A DNA stretch of 22,057 nt from an uncultured Comamonadaceae bacterium (GTDB lineage: Bacteria > Pseudomonadota > Gammaproteobacteria > Burkholderiales > Burkholderiaceae): assembly GCA_946482595.1 (NCBI GenBank), contig CAMLSD010000085.1, positions 1-22,057 of the forward strand, read 5' to 3'. The notes under the pieces are model-generated. The model was not told the DNA's origin. It made no database searches and saw only the letters and a list, made by a program, of their open reading frames with translations. The stretch's first letter is position 1; each line of letters opens with the position of its first letter. This document shows positions 15,615 to 22,057 of this stretch, in pieces. The translations under genes were made by a program, and so were the position numbers.

Positions 15615-16733
15615 TCAACCGCGGCGGCGCTTGACCGCCTTGGACAGGATCTCCAGCACTTCCTTCGAGTCGTCCCAGCCGATGCAGGCATCGGTGATGC
15701 TCTTGCCGTACTCGAGCTTGGCCGGGTTGTCCTTGCCGGGCGTGAACTTCTGAGCGCCGGCATGCAGGTGGCTTTCGACCATCACGCCGAACACCTGCTT
15801 GGACCCGCCCGCGATCTGGCTGGCGATGTCGCGCGCCACCTCGACCTGACGCTCGTGCTGCTTGCTCGAATTGGCATGCGAGCAGTCGACCATCAGGGTG
15901 CCGGGCAGCTTCGCGGCCTCCAGCTCCTTGCAGGCCGCCTGCACATGGGCCGCATCGTAGTTGGGCGCCTTGCCGCCGCGCAGGATCACGTGGCAGTCCT
16001 TGTTGCCGCGCGTCTCGACAATGGCCACCTGCCCGTTCTTGTGCACCGACAGGAAGTGGTGCGCCCGGCTGGCTGCCTGGATCGCATCGGTGGCGATCTT
16101 GATGTTGCCGTCGGTGCCGTTCTTGAAGCCGATCGGCGCGCTCAGGCCCGAGGCCAGCTCGCGGTGCACCTGGCTTTCGGTGGTGCGGGCACCGATGGCC
16201 CCCCAGGAGATCAGGTCGCCGATGTACTGCGGCGAGATCACGTCGAGGAACTCGCTGCCCGCGGGCATGCCCAGGCGGTTGATGTCGATCAGCAGCTGGC
16301 GGGCGATGCGCAGGCCTTCGTCGATGCGATAGCTCTCGTCGAGGTAGGGGTCGTTGATCAGGCCCTTCCAGCCCACGGTCGTGCGCGGCTTTTCGAAGTA
16401 CACCCGCATCACGATCTCCAGCGTGTCGGCGTATTTCTCGCGCAGGGCCAGCAGCTGGCGCGCATAGTCGACGGCAGCCACCGGGTCATGGATGGAACAC
16501 GGGCCGATGATCACCAGCAGGCGGTCATCCTTGTGGCTCATGATCTTGCGGATGCGCTGACGGGTCCCGGACACCAGGGTCTCGATGGCCGTGCCGCGGA
16601 TCGGGAAGAAGCGGATCAGGTGCTCTGGCGGCGGCAGCGGCGTCACGTCCTTGATCCTCTCGTCGTCGGTTTCAGAGGTCTTGTCGACGGGCGCATACCA
16701 ACCCTCGATGGCGCTGGTGGACTTGGCATTCAT
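15615..16733 (-). CDS. aroG: 3-deoxy-7-phosphoheptulonate (DAHP) synthase, class I (AroG type)
   Basis: The 372-aa enzyme condenses phosphoenolpyruvate and erythrose 4-phosphate, the first step of the shikimate pathway to Phe, Tyr and Trp. It matches E. coli AroG closely: LLVIIGPCSIHDPVAA, LEIVMRVYFEKPRTTVGWKGL, SWGAIGARTTESQVHRELAS, GFKNGTDG, CHVILRGGKAPNY, DCSHANSSKQ, GVMVESHL and GKSITDACIGWDD. The metal-ligand Cys in PCSIHD is present. It has an N-terminal extension of about 20 residues relative to AroG. AAGGAG lies 10 nt before the ATG at 16733. The gene is preceded by a leader peptide and terminator that form an attenuator; which of the three aromatic amino acids inhibits the enzyme cannot be told from the sequence. 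Confidence 0.96.
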   Translation of the reverse strand: MNAKSTSAIEGWYAPVDKTSETDDERIKDVTPLPPPEHLIRFFPIRGTAIETLVSGTRQRIRKIMSHKDDRLLVIIGPCSIHDPVAAVDYARQLLALREKYADTLEIVMRVYFEKPRTTVGWKGLINDPYLDESYRIDEGLRIARQLLIDINRLGMPAGSEFLDVISPQYIGDLISWGAIGARTTESQVHRELASGLSAPIGFKNGTDGNIKIATDAIQAASRAHHFLSVHKNGQVAIVETRGNKDCHVILRGGKAPNYDAAHVQAACKELEAAKLPGTLMVDCSHANSSKQHERQVEVARDIASQIAGGSKQVFGVMVESHLHAGAQKFTPGKDNPAKLEYGKSITDACIGWDDSKEVLEILSKAVKRRRG

Positions 16734-16827
16734 GGGGCGATTTCTCCTTGCTCGAAAAGTGAGTGATGTGCCGTGGGCCGGTCACCGAAACATCGCCAGT
16801 CGAATTGCCACCCAGGGTGGTAGGGGC

Positions 16828-16858
16828 AAAAAAAAACCGCCGGGATCCCCGGCGGTTT
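16828..16858 (-). terminator. Intrinsic terminator of the aroG attenuator
   Basis: On the minus strand an 11-bp stem (AAACCGCCGGG with its complement, loop GAT; stem 16858-16848 and 16844-16834) runs into nine consecutive T residues ending at 16828. It lies 26 nt after the leader stop codon and about 95 nt before the aroG ATG, so it would terminate transcription in front of aroG. A second, smaller dyad (CCACCC/GGGTGG) follows directly downstream. Confidence 0.9.
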
Positions 16859-16884
16859 GTCTGGATTCGGTGCGCTGGCTGCAA

Positions 16885-16959
16885 TTACGCGCTGACCTCT
16901 CCTCCGCCGGTGCGGTGCGAGAACCAAAAGTAAAAGCCAAAAAAGTAAGCGCGAGCCAT
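16885..16959 (-). CDS. aroG leader peptide, aromatic-rich
   Basis: This is a 24-codon ORF from an ATG at 16959 to TAA at 16887-16885. Residues 4-13 read AYFFGFYFWF: five Phe, two Tyr and one Trp within ten codons, then SHRTGGGEVSA. Such a run is the hallmark of attenuator leader peptides (compare pheL and trpL), whose product has no function beyond sensing charged tRNA. All three aromatic amino acids are represented, which fits a gene at the common entry of the aromatic pathway. There is no visible Shine-Dalgarno; a promoter placed just upstream would put transcription start at or next to the ATG, so it may be translated as a leaderless message. Confidence 0.85.
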   Translation of the reverse strand: MARAYFFGFYFWFSHRTGGGEVSA

Positions 16960-16966
16960 GGCGGCT

Positions 16967-16997
16967 AATGTAGCACGGGCCTGACAGGCGCCGTCAA
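16967..16997 (-). promoter_or_regulatory. Candidate promoter of the aroG leader
   Basis: On the minus strand TTGACG (16997-16992) matches 5 of 6 -35 bases and TACATT (16972-16967) 4 of 6 -10 bases. The -10 is preceded by TGC, giving an extended -10 (TGn), which can compensate for the long 19-nt spacer. Transcription would start at about 16960-16959, on the leader ATG. Confidence 0.5.
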
Positions 16998-17060
16998 GCC
17001 CTTGCAGCAGCCTGATGACGCAACGCAACATCGATGTCACGCTGCGCACGACGATGACGC

Positions 17061-17567
17061 TCAGACGATGATGTCCGGCAGGTCCCCGGGTCGCGCTGGC
17101 TCGGACGATGCACCTGCACCCGTGGGGCGCAGGCCGCGCGTGATGGCCGACCACCAGCCCGGCCGGCGTCCGGGAGGATCCATCATCGGGTCCGGTTGAC
17201 GCAGCACCTCGAGTTCGCCCAGCATGCGTGTGGCCACATCGAGGAATTCGCGCTTCAGGTCGTCGTCATCGGCATTGCGTGAGGTGGCGTCGATCCAGGC
17301 ATCGAGCATCCACTGCACCTCGGTGAAGGTGACGGCATAGTGGCGCAGCGATTCCGGCAGCACGCTGCTGTTGCCCAGCAGCGCGGTGCGTTCGGCCTCC
17401 AGCCGCTCACGCATGTCCTGCTGAAGGCGCACCCGCACCGGCGGGCTGGCCGTGCGCACCTGGCGCACGAACTTCATCAGGTCGGAGTTGACACGCTCTG
17501 CCCGCTCCAGCACCTCGGGGTCAGGCGGGAGACGCGGTTGAGGGGGCGTGGAATCGGGGCCGGACAT
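17061..17567 (-). CDS. Hypothetical soluble protein
   Basis: I do not recognise this 168-aa protein. I start it at the ATG at 17567 (MSGPDSTPPQPRLPPDPEV); the frame is open to 17804, but that part overlaps the end of tldD. After a Pro-rich N-terminus comes a helical, charged core with ERAERVNSDLMKFVRQVR, LQQDMRERLEAERTALL, TFTEVQWMLDAWIDATSRN and KREFLDVATRMLGELEVL. The C-terminus is again Pro/Gly-rich and ends DLPDIIV. There is no signal peptide, membrane segment or cysteine. The Shine-Dalgarno is weak. It sits downstream of tldD on the same strand, separated by 139 bp, and upstream of the aroG leader. Confidence 0.65.
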   Translation of the reverse strand: MSGPDSTPPQPRLPPDPEVLERAERVNSDLMKFVRQVRTASPPVRVRLQQDMRERLEAERTALLGNSSVLPESLRHYAVTFTEVQWMLDAWIDATSRNADDDDLKREFLDVATRMLGELEVLRQPDPMMDPPGRRPGWWSAITRGLRPTGAGASSEPARPGDLPDIIV

Positions 17568-17706
17568 GGGTTGCGACCAGGGCCCTGTCGGCCCCGGTGG
17601 CACCAGCGTAGCGGGTCTGACGGTGCCCGGCAAGCAAGCCCGGCGCGCATCGCGGCCGGCCGTGAGAAAGCCCCGGAGAATGTGCGGCCGAACGCCCGAT
17701 ACACCC

Positions 17707-19170
17707 TCAGGCGGTGCCGCCCACCGTGAGGCCGTCGATGCGCAGCGTGGGCTGGCCCACCCCCACCGGCACGCTCTGGCCTTCCTTGCCGCAGGTGCCC
17801 ACACCGGTGTCGAGTTCCAGGTCGTTGCCGATCATCTTCACGCGGGTCAGTGCGTCGGGCCCGTTGCCGATCAGCGTGGCGCCCTTGACGGGATACTGGA
17901 TGCGGCCGTTCTCGACCCAGAAGGCCTCGCTGGCCGAAAACACGAACTTGCCGCTGGTGATGTCGACCTGGCCGCCGCCGAAGTTCGTCGCATACAGCCC
18001 CTTGCGGATCGACGCGACGATCTCCTCGCGGGTCTTGTCGCCGGCCAGCATGTAGGTGTTGGTCATGCGCGGCATCGGAATGTGCGCGTAGCTCTCGCGC
18101 CGGCCGTTGCCGGTGGGCTTGACCTTCATCAGGCGGGCATTGAGGTTGTCCTGGATGTAGCCGCGCAGGATGCCGTCCTCGATCAACACGTTGCGCTGGC
18201 TGGCGTTGCCCTCGTCGTCGACGTTGAGCGAGCCGCGCCGGTCGGGCAGCGTGCCATCGTCCAGCACCGTCACCCCCTTGGCGGCCACACGCTGGCCGAT
18301 GCGCCCGGAAAACGCGCTCGAGCCCTTGCGGTTGAAGTCGCCCTCCAGCCCGTGGCCGATCGCCTCGTGCAGCAGCACGCCCGGCCAGCCCGGCCCCAGC
18401 ACCACGGTCATCTCGCCGGCCGGTGCCGGGCGGGACTCGAGGTTGGTGAGCGCCGCATTCACTGCATCGTTCACATAACGCTCGAGGATGCCGTCATGGA
18501 AGTAGCCCAGGCCGAAACGCCCGCCGCCCCCGCCGGTGCCGACCTCGCGCCGGCCGTTCTGCTCGGCGATCACCGTGACCGACAGCCGCACCAGCGGGCG
18601 CACGTCGGCCGCCAGCGTGCCGTCGGCACGCGCCACCATCACGACGTCGTATTCACCCGCCAGGCCGGCCATGACCTGCACGACCCGCGGGTCCTTGGCG
18701 CGTGCCATCTTTTCGACACGTTCGAGCAGCGCCACCTTCTGCGTGCTGTCCAGCGTGGCGATCGGGTCCATCGAGGCATACAGGGCCCGGCTGCCCGCGA
18801 CCTGGCTGGCCGAGCCGACCTTCACGCGACGACTCTGGCCGCTGGCCGCGATGGTGCGCACGGTGCGGGCCGCGTCGAGCAGGGCAGCCTCGGAGATGTC
18901 GTCCGAGTAGGCGAACGCCGTCTTCTCGCCCGCCACCGCCCGCACGCCCACCCCCTGGTCGATGCCGAAACTGCCCGACTTCACGATCCCTTCCTCGAGG
19001 CTCCAGCCTTCGCTGCGCGTGTACTGGAAATAAAGGTCGGCATCGTCGATCCGGTGTTCACCGATCACACGCAGGGCCTGCGCGAGCTTGGCCTCGTCCA
19101 GGCCAAACGGCTCGAGCAGCAGCGACCTGGCCACTGCCAGGCGTTCGAGAGTGGGTTCACGCGAGATCAT
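17707..19170 (-). CDS. tldD: TldD metalloprotease subunit
   Basis: The 487-aa protein matches E. coli TldD (481 aa), one half of the TldD/TldE zinc protease that processes small peptides such as microcin B17 and the CcdA antitoxin. The zinc motif HEAIGH (HExxxH, residues 268-273) lies in GVLLHEAIGHGLEGDFNRK, with the downstream family blocks NVDDEGN, MPRMTNTYMLAG, TNFGGGQVDITSG, FWVENG and the C-terminal GTCGKEGQSVPVGVGQPTLRI with its conserved Cys. CAGGAG lies 5 nt before the ATG. No tldE is in the window. A -10-like TACAAT (19202-19197 on the minus strand) just upstream, without a good -35, may be its own promoter. Confidence 0.96.
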   Translation of the reverse strand: MISREPTLERLAVARSLLLEPFGLDEAKLAQALRVIGEHRIDDADLYFQYTRSEGWSLEEGIVKSGSFGIDQGVGVRAVAGEKTAFAYSDDISEAALLDAARTVRTIAASGQSRRVKVGSASQVAGSRALYASMDPIATLDSTQKVALLERVEKMARAKDPRVVQVMAGLAGEYDVVMVARADGTLAADVRPLVRLSVTVIAEQNGRREVGTGGGGGRFGLGYFHDGILERYVNDAVNAALTNLESRPAPAGEMTVVLGPGWPGVLLHEAIGHGLEGDFNRKGSSAFSGRIGQRVAAKGVTVLDDGTLPDRRGSLNVDDEGNASQRNVLIEDGILRGYIQDNLNARLMKVKPTGNGRRESYAHIPMPRMTNTYMLAGDKTREEIVASIRKGLYATNFGGGQVDITSGKFVFSASEAFWVENGRIQYPVKGATLIGNGPDALTRVKMIGNDLELDTGVGTCGKEGQSVPVGVGQPTLRIDGLTVGGTA

Positions 19171-19236
19171 GGGGGCTCCTGCAAGCGGTTCGGTTCATTG
19201 TATGTAGACGGGCCCCGGCCGGCGCCACCGGCGCAA

Positions 19237-20079
19237 TCACCCACCGCCGGGAAGGGGTGCCGCCGCCATCGAACGGGCCAGGCCGGTGAGGTAGTCCAGG
19301 CCGTCGATGGCCCGGCTGCCGTACCAGCTCAACGCCTCGCCGTCGACCTGCAGGACCTGCGCCCGCGCACCCTGGGCCGCCAGCAACTGCCCGACCGCCG
19401 TCACATCGCGCCCGGTGAAGCGATAGGGCTCGCTGCTGAGCAGCACGGCGTCCAGCTGGCGCAGATCGCTCGCATGCCAGTCGACCAGGGGGTAGCGGGT
19501 CGCACCCGTGGCGCCACCGTGCACTTCGGGCCAGGTCTGCCAGTTCACCACGGCCAGCGTGCGCGAGATGTAGGTGTCACGCGCCACGGTCATCCAGGGG
19601 TCGCGCCAGATCAGGTACAGCACCCGGCGTGCGGCCATGTCGTGCGCGGCCTCGCCGGCCCTCGCCAGGGCCTGCGCCAGGCGGCGGGCCAGCATGTCGG
19701 CCTGCCGGGCCACATCGCCCAGGTGCCCGAAGTGCCGGGCCATCTGTGCATACAGTTCCAGGTTGTCCTGCGGCGCGCAGGGGTGGGTGACGATCACTTC
19801 CGGCACGAAGGTCCGCAGCGCATCGACCGTGGGTTTTTCGTTCTCGTCGACGTTGACGATCACATGCGTGGGGGCCAGCACGCGCAGCCGCTCGAGCTTC
19901 ACGTCCTTGGTGCCACCCACCTTCGGCACGTCTGCCAGCGCCTCGCGCGGGTGGATGCAGAAGCCGGTACGCGCCACCAGCCACGGGCGCAGGCCGAGCG
20001 TGACGAGCAGTTCGGTGATCGAAGGCACCAGGCTGGCAATGCGCACCCCGCTGCCCGGCGCACCGGCCGGTGCGCTCAC
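19237..20079 (-). CDS. BtuF-like cobalamin/metal-chelate binding protein without signal peptide
   Basis: The 280-aa protein has the helical-backbone metal receptor fold of class III binding proteins (BtuF, FhuD): RIASLVPSITELLVTLGL, LVARTGFCIHP, PKVGGTKDVKLERLRVLAPTHVIVNVDEN, then the long linker helix, and the second lobe with RVLYLIWRDPWMTVARDTYISRTLA. The protein starts at GTG 20079, overlapping the stop of the upstream membrane-protein gene (GTGA), so it is translationally coupled. Oddly, it has no signal peptide or lipobox: the first 12 residues are Gly/Ala/Pro-rich and the fold begins at once. It may act in the cytoplasm, or the true start may differ. No BtuC or BtuD partner is nearby. 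Ligand is uncertain. Confidence 0.82.
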   Translation of the reverse strand: MSAPAGAPGSGVRIASLVPSITELLVTLGLRPWLVARTGFCIHPREALADVPKVGGTKDVKLERLRVLAPTHVIVNVDENEKPTVDALRTFVPEVIVTHPCAPQDNLELYAQMARHFGHLGDVARQADMLARRLAQALARAGEAAHDMAARRVLYLIWRDPWMTVARDTYISRTLAVVNWQTWPEVHGGATGATRYPLVDWHASDLRQLDAVLLSSEPYRFTGRDVTAVGQLLAAQGARAQVLQVDGEALSWYGSRAIDGLDYLTGLARSMAAAPLPGGG

Positions 20080-21269
20080 GGCGCCGGCTGCGCCGGCAGC
20101 AGGGCGCCGCAGCTGCCGCAGAAGCGATCGTCACGCTGGACCCGGAACGCGCAGGCATGGCAGCGCAGCACGACCGGCGCGGCAGGAGCCGGCTGGCCGG
20201 ACGGCGGCACCTCCAGCGGCAGGTCGAAGTCCACGCCGGCCGGCGGTGCCTCGGGCACGGGTGTACGCATCATCGTCACCGTGGTGGCCAGGCTGGACGG
20301 CACCGGCGCGGCCGTCGACAGGATGCCTGGCTCGGGGCGCAGCGTCGCAGGAATGGTGGTGAGGTCCGCAGGTTCGGTGACCATCTGGGCCACCCCGGCC
20401 AGCTCGACACGGTCGCGGTACACCACACAGGCGCCACGCAGCAGCACCAGCAAGGGCACCGCCGAGGCGGCGGCCCAGGCCAGTGCCCCGCCCACGAATC
20501 CGGCCGAGGCATAGCCGGTGGCCAGCATCGCCTGCGGCGAGGCCGCCGGCAAGGACGCACTGGCCACCAGGGCCGGCACGCCCAGCAAGGTCCAGCTCAG
20601 GCTGGCCACCACGCCCGCCCCCAGGAACACCAGCAGGAACGACAGCCCGCCCGCGAGCAAGGCCACGCAGCCCACCCCCGCCATCGGCACAAGCACCTGC
20701 ACCGGACGAACGCGGACATGACGCCACAGCCGGGCCACGCTCTGGGCCGCATCGCCGCCCTCCCAGGAGGCCGGCCCGGTCAGCGGCAGCACCAGCAGCG
20801 GCAGCGCCATCAGCGCCGCACCGGCCACGAGCACGGCCACCGGCAGGACCACGGCAAACAGTGCCGGGCCGACCACCGGCAATCGGCACATCACCAGCAC
20901 CAACCCCATGGCCACGAGCCCTGCCGCGTACACGGCAGCCACCAGCAGCAGCACGCCCAGCCAGCGGTGTCCGCCGGTCAGCGCCGCCCGCAATGCCGCG
21001 CCCACGGAGCGCGCGGGGCGGTGGCGGGTCTCGTCCATCATCAGGATTCCCGCGGCGTGCACACCGTAGTACACCGCGGCCAGCGCCAGCAGCACCAGCA
21101 CGATCGCGGCAAAGGTGGGCAGCAGCGTGGCACTGGCCACCAGACAGGCGGCCAGGCACATCGTTGCGGCCAGCAGCGCCAGGGCCGGCAGGTTGCGCAG
21201 CGCATCCAGGCTGCGCAGCAGCGCCGTCGTGTCGCCGAGCAGCGGCGCGGAGCCCGACCCGCCGTTCAT
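20076..21269 (-). CDS. Polytopic membrane protein with C-terminal zinc ribbon
   Basis: I do not recognise a named family. The 397-aa protein has about six or seven hydrophobic segments between residues about 28 and 285 (for example LPALALLAATMCLAACLVA, FAAIVLVLLALAAVYYG, LGVLLLVAAVYAAGLVAMG, FAVVLPVAVLVAGAALMAL, and later LLAGGLSFLLVFLGAGVVA and AVPLLVLLRGACVVY). A roughly 80-residue Pro-rich linker leads to a zinc ribbon at the very C-terminus, CHAC-x10-CGSC, within about 25 residues of the end. GGAG lies 10 nt before the ATG. The stop overlaps the start of the BtuF-like gene by 4 nt, and the proline-rich membrane gene lies 40 nt upstream, so the three form one operon. Placing the zinc ribbon after the membrane domain is unusual; such ribbons are more often N-terminal. 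Confidence 0.75.
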   Translation of the reverse strand: MNGGSGSAPLLGDTTALLRSLDALRNLPALALLAATMCLAACLVASATLLPTFAAIVLVLLALAAVYYGVHAAGILMMDETRHRPARSVGAALRAALTGGHRWLGVLLLVAAVYAAGLVAMGLVLVMCRLPVVGPALFAVVLPVAVLVAGAALMALPLLVLPLTGPASWEGGDAAQSVARLWRHVRVRPVQVLVPMAGVGCVALLAGGLSFLLVFLGAGVVASLSWTLLGVPALVASASLPAASPQAMLATGYASAGFVGGALAWAAASAVPLLVLLRGACVVYRDRVELAGVAQMVTEPADLTTIPATLRPEPGILSTAAPVPSSLATTVTMMRTPVPEAPPAGVDFDLPLEVPPSGQPAPAAPVVLRCHACAFRVQRDDRFCGSCGALLPAQPAP

Positions 21270-21309
21270 CGTCGGCGCACTCCACCGCCCGACTCAAGCC
21301 GTCCTGGTG

Positions 21310-22057
21310 TCATCGCACCCCCGTCTGCTCCTGGCGCCGACGCTCCTTCTCGAGGAAGTCGACGCACTTGGGATGGCTGGCATTGCCCGGCTTGGTGCAC
21401 TCGCTCTTCAGGCAGACCAGCAGCGACAGGAAGCTCTTGCCAGCGCAGACGTCCTGGGGCACTGGCGGCGGCGCAGGCGCCACCGGCCGCGCCGGCTCGG
21501 GTGCAGGCTGTGCCGCCGGGCGCGTCGTGGGCTCGGGCCGCGGCGGCGTGGCCGGGCGGGCCGCGGCGGCTTCACGGGCCCGCTGCTCAGCCTCTGCACG
21601 AGCCTTGGCCCGCGCTTCGGCGCGCTGTCGGGCCCGCTCCTCGGCCAGCGCCTTGGCGCGCGCAGCCTCGTCCTCGCGTGCCTGGTCGGCCGCAGGCGGA
21701 AGCGGGGCCACGATCACGGCCTCGCTGGCAGCCACGGGCGCTTCGACCACGGGCGGGGCGGGCACCGCTTCCGGCGCCGACGCCACCGGCTCTGGAGGTG
21801 GGGGGGGTGGCGCGGGAGCCACCTGCACGGCCGGCTCGGCCGGGGTCTGCACCGGTGTCAGCGCGGGCTGAGGCGAACGCAGCATGTACCAGAGCAGCAC
21901 GCCGGCCAGCACACCGATGATCGCCAGCGCGCCCAGCACCATCGGCAGCTTGCTGCCCGACTCGGCCGCGGCCGCGGCAGGCGGCAGGCCCCCTCCCGGC
22001 GCCGCCGGACGCGATGCCGACGGCGGCGGGGCGGGCGGCGGGGGTGGCGGGGGCGGA
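21310..22057 (-). CDS. Proline-rich membrane-anchored protein with cysteine-containing C-terminus, partial
   Basis: The frame is open through the window edge, so the N-terminus is missing; an ATG at 21942 lies inside the membrane segment and is probably not the start. Visible from the edge are a Pro/Ala/Gly-rich stretch, one membrane segment (VLGALAIIGVLAGVLLWYML), a Pro-rich stretch with PAPPPPPPEP, a highly charged Ala/Arg/Glu helix (roughly 35 residues, coiled-coil or TolA-like), another Pro-rich stretch, and a compact end with four Cys (DVCAGKSFLSLLVCLKSEC and SHPKCVDF). I do not recognise the family; the layout suggests an anchored spacer with a small disulfide or metal-binding tip. It leads the operon with the zinc-ribbon membrane protein. 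Confidence 0.7.
   Translation of the reverse strand, partial: PPPPPPPPAPPPSASRPAAPGGGLPPAAAAAESGSKLPMVLGALAIIGVLAGVLLWYMLRSPQPALTPVQTPAEPAVQVAPAPPPPPPEPVASAPEAVPAPPVVEAPVAASEAVIVAPLPPAADQAREDEAARAKALAEERARQRAEARAKARAEAEQRAREAAAARPATPPRPEPTTRPAAQPAPEPARPVAPAPPPVPQDVCAGKSFLSLLVCLKSECTKPGNASHPKCVDFLEKERRRQEQTGVR

Larger units (their letters stand above)
16828..16959 (-). promoter_or_regulatory. Ribosome-mediated transcription attenuator of aroG
   Basis: The unit is a leader ORF rich in aromatic codons (16959-16885) followed by the terminator. A mutually exclusive antiterminator is available: CCGGCGG in the leader (16910-16904) can pair over 7 GC bases with CCGCCGG (16955-16949), which is the 5' arm of the terminator stem. 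A ribosome stalled on the aromatic codons (16947-16921) leaves 16910-16904 free, so the antiterminator forms; a ribosome reaching the stop at 16885 covers it and the terminator forms. An additional pairing of CGCGCT near the leader start with AGCGCG near its end is possible. Confidence 0.8.

Noticed and set aside
17548..20514. 988-aa open frame on the plus strand opposite tldD and the BtuF-like gene
   Set aside because: The minus strand holds clear tldD and BtuF-like genes with ribosome binding sites; the plus frame is rich in His, Arg, Gln and Val typical of an antisense translation.
20070..21920. 616-aa His/Gln-rich open frame on the plus strand opposite the membrane protein
   Set aside because: It mirrors the hydrophobic and Pro/Ala-rich minus-strand genes, which have coherent membrane segments and a zinc ribbon; no independent support.

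Overview
The window is a high-GC chromosomal segment. It very probably comes from a betaproteobacterium of the order Burkholderiales, judged from base composition, protein similarity and gene families; I cannot name a genus. Almost all of it is ordinary core or housekeeping sequence. I see no insertion sequence, phage gene, CRISPR array, rRNA or tRNA. The novelty is mainly in the regulatory DNA between genes.

Layout. (1) 1-1911, minus strand: the end of a polyamine-type ABC transporter locus, with a YdcS-like binding protein followed by a YdcT-like ATPase cut by the window edge. (2) 1912-2677: a 766-bp non-coding divergent region holding an NtrC-like palindrome and a textbook sigma-54 (-24/-12) promoter. 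(3) 2678-7476, plus: prkA-yeaH-spoVR, the conserved stress/starvation kinase operon. (4) 7561-9668, minus: a PmtA-like SAM methyltransferase, whose promoter carries a striking operator-like dyad, and an FAD-linked D-lactate-type dehydrogenase. (5) 9843-13137: a lysine catabolism module made of an ALDH7 aminoadipate-semialdehyde dehydrogenase, a saccharopine-dehydrogenase-like lysine dehydrogenase and a divergent Lrp-type regulator. (6) 13214-15495: a PduO-type cobalamin adenosyltransferase, an exported EF-hand protein, a small unknown protein and a Tat-exported intradiol dioxygenase. (7) 15615-16997, minus: DAHP synthase (aroG type) preceded by an unannotated 24-codon leader peptide rich in Phe/Tyr/Trp and an intrinsic terminator, that is, a ribosome-mediated attenuator. 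(8) 17061-22057, minus: an unknown protein, tldD, and a coupled set of a BtuF-like binding protein, a polytopic membrane protein with a C-terminal zinc ribbon, and a proline-rich membrane-anchored protein cut by the window end.

How the parts work together. The prkA operon and the transporter diverge from one region with nitrogen-type (NtrC/sigma-54) signals, which fits nitrogen-starvation control of both. The lysine genes would convert lysine to 2-aminoadipate under a local Lrp-family regulator. The aroG leader couples entry into the shikimate pathway to the supply of charged aromatic tRNAs. The leader is the observation I consider most worth following up.
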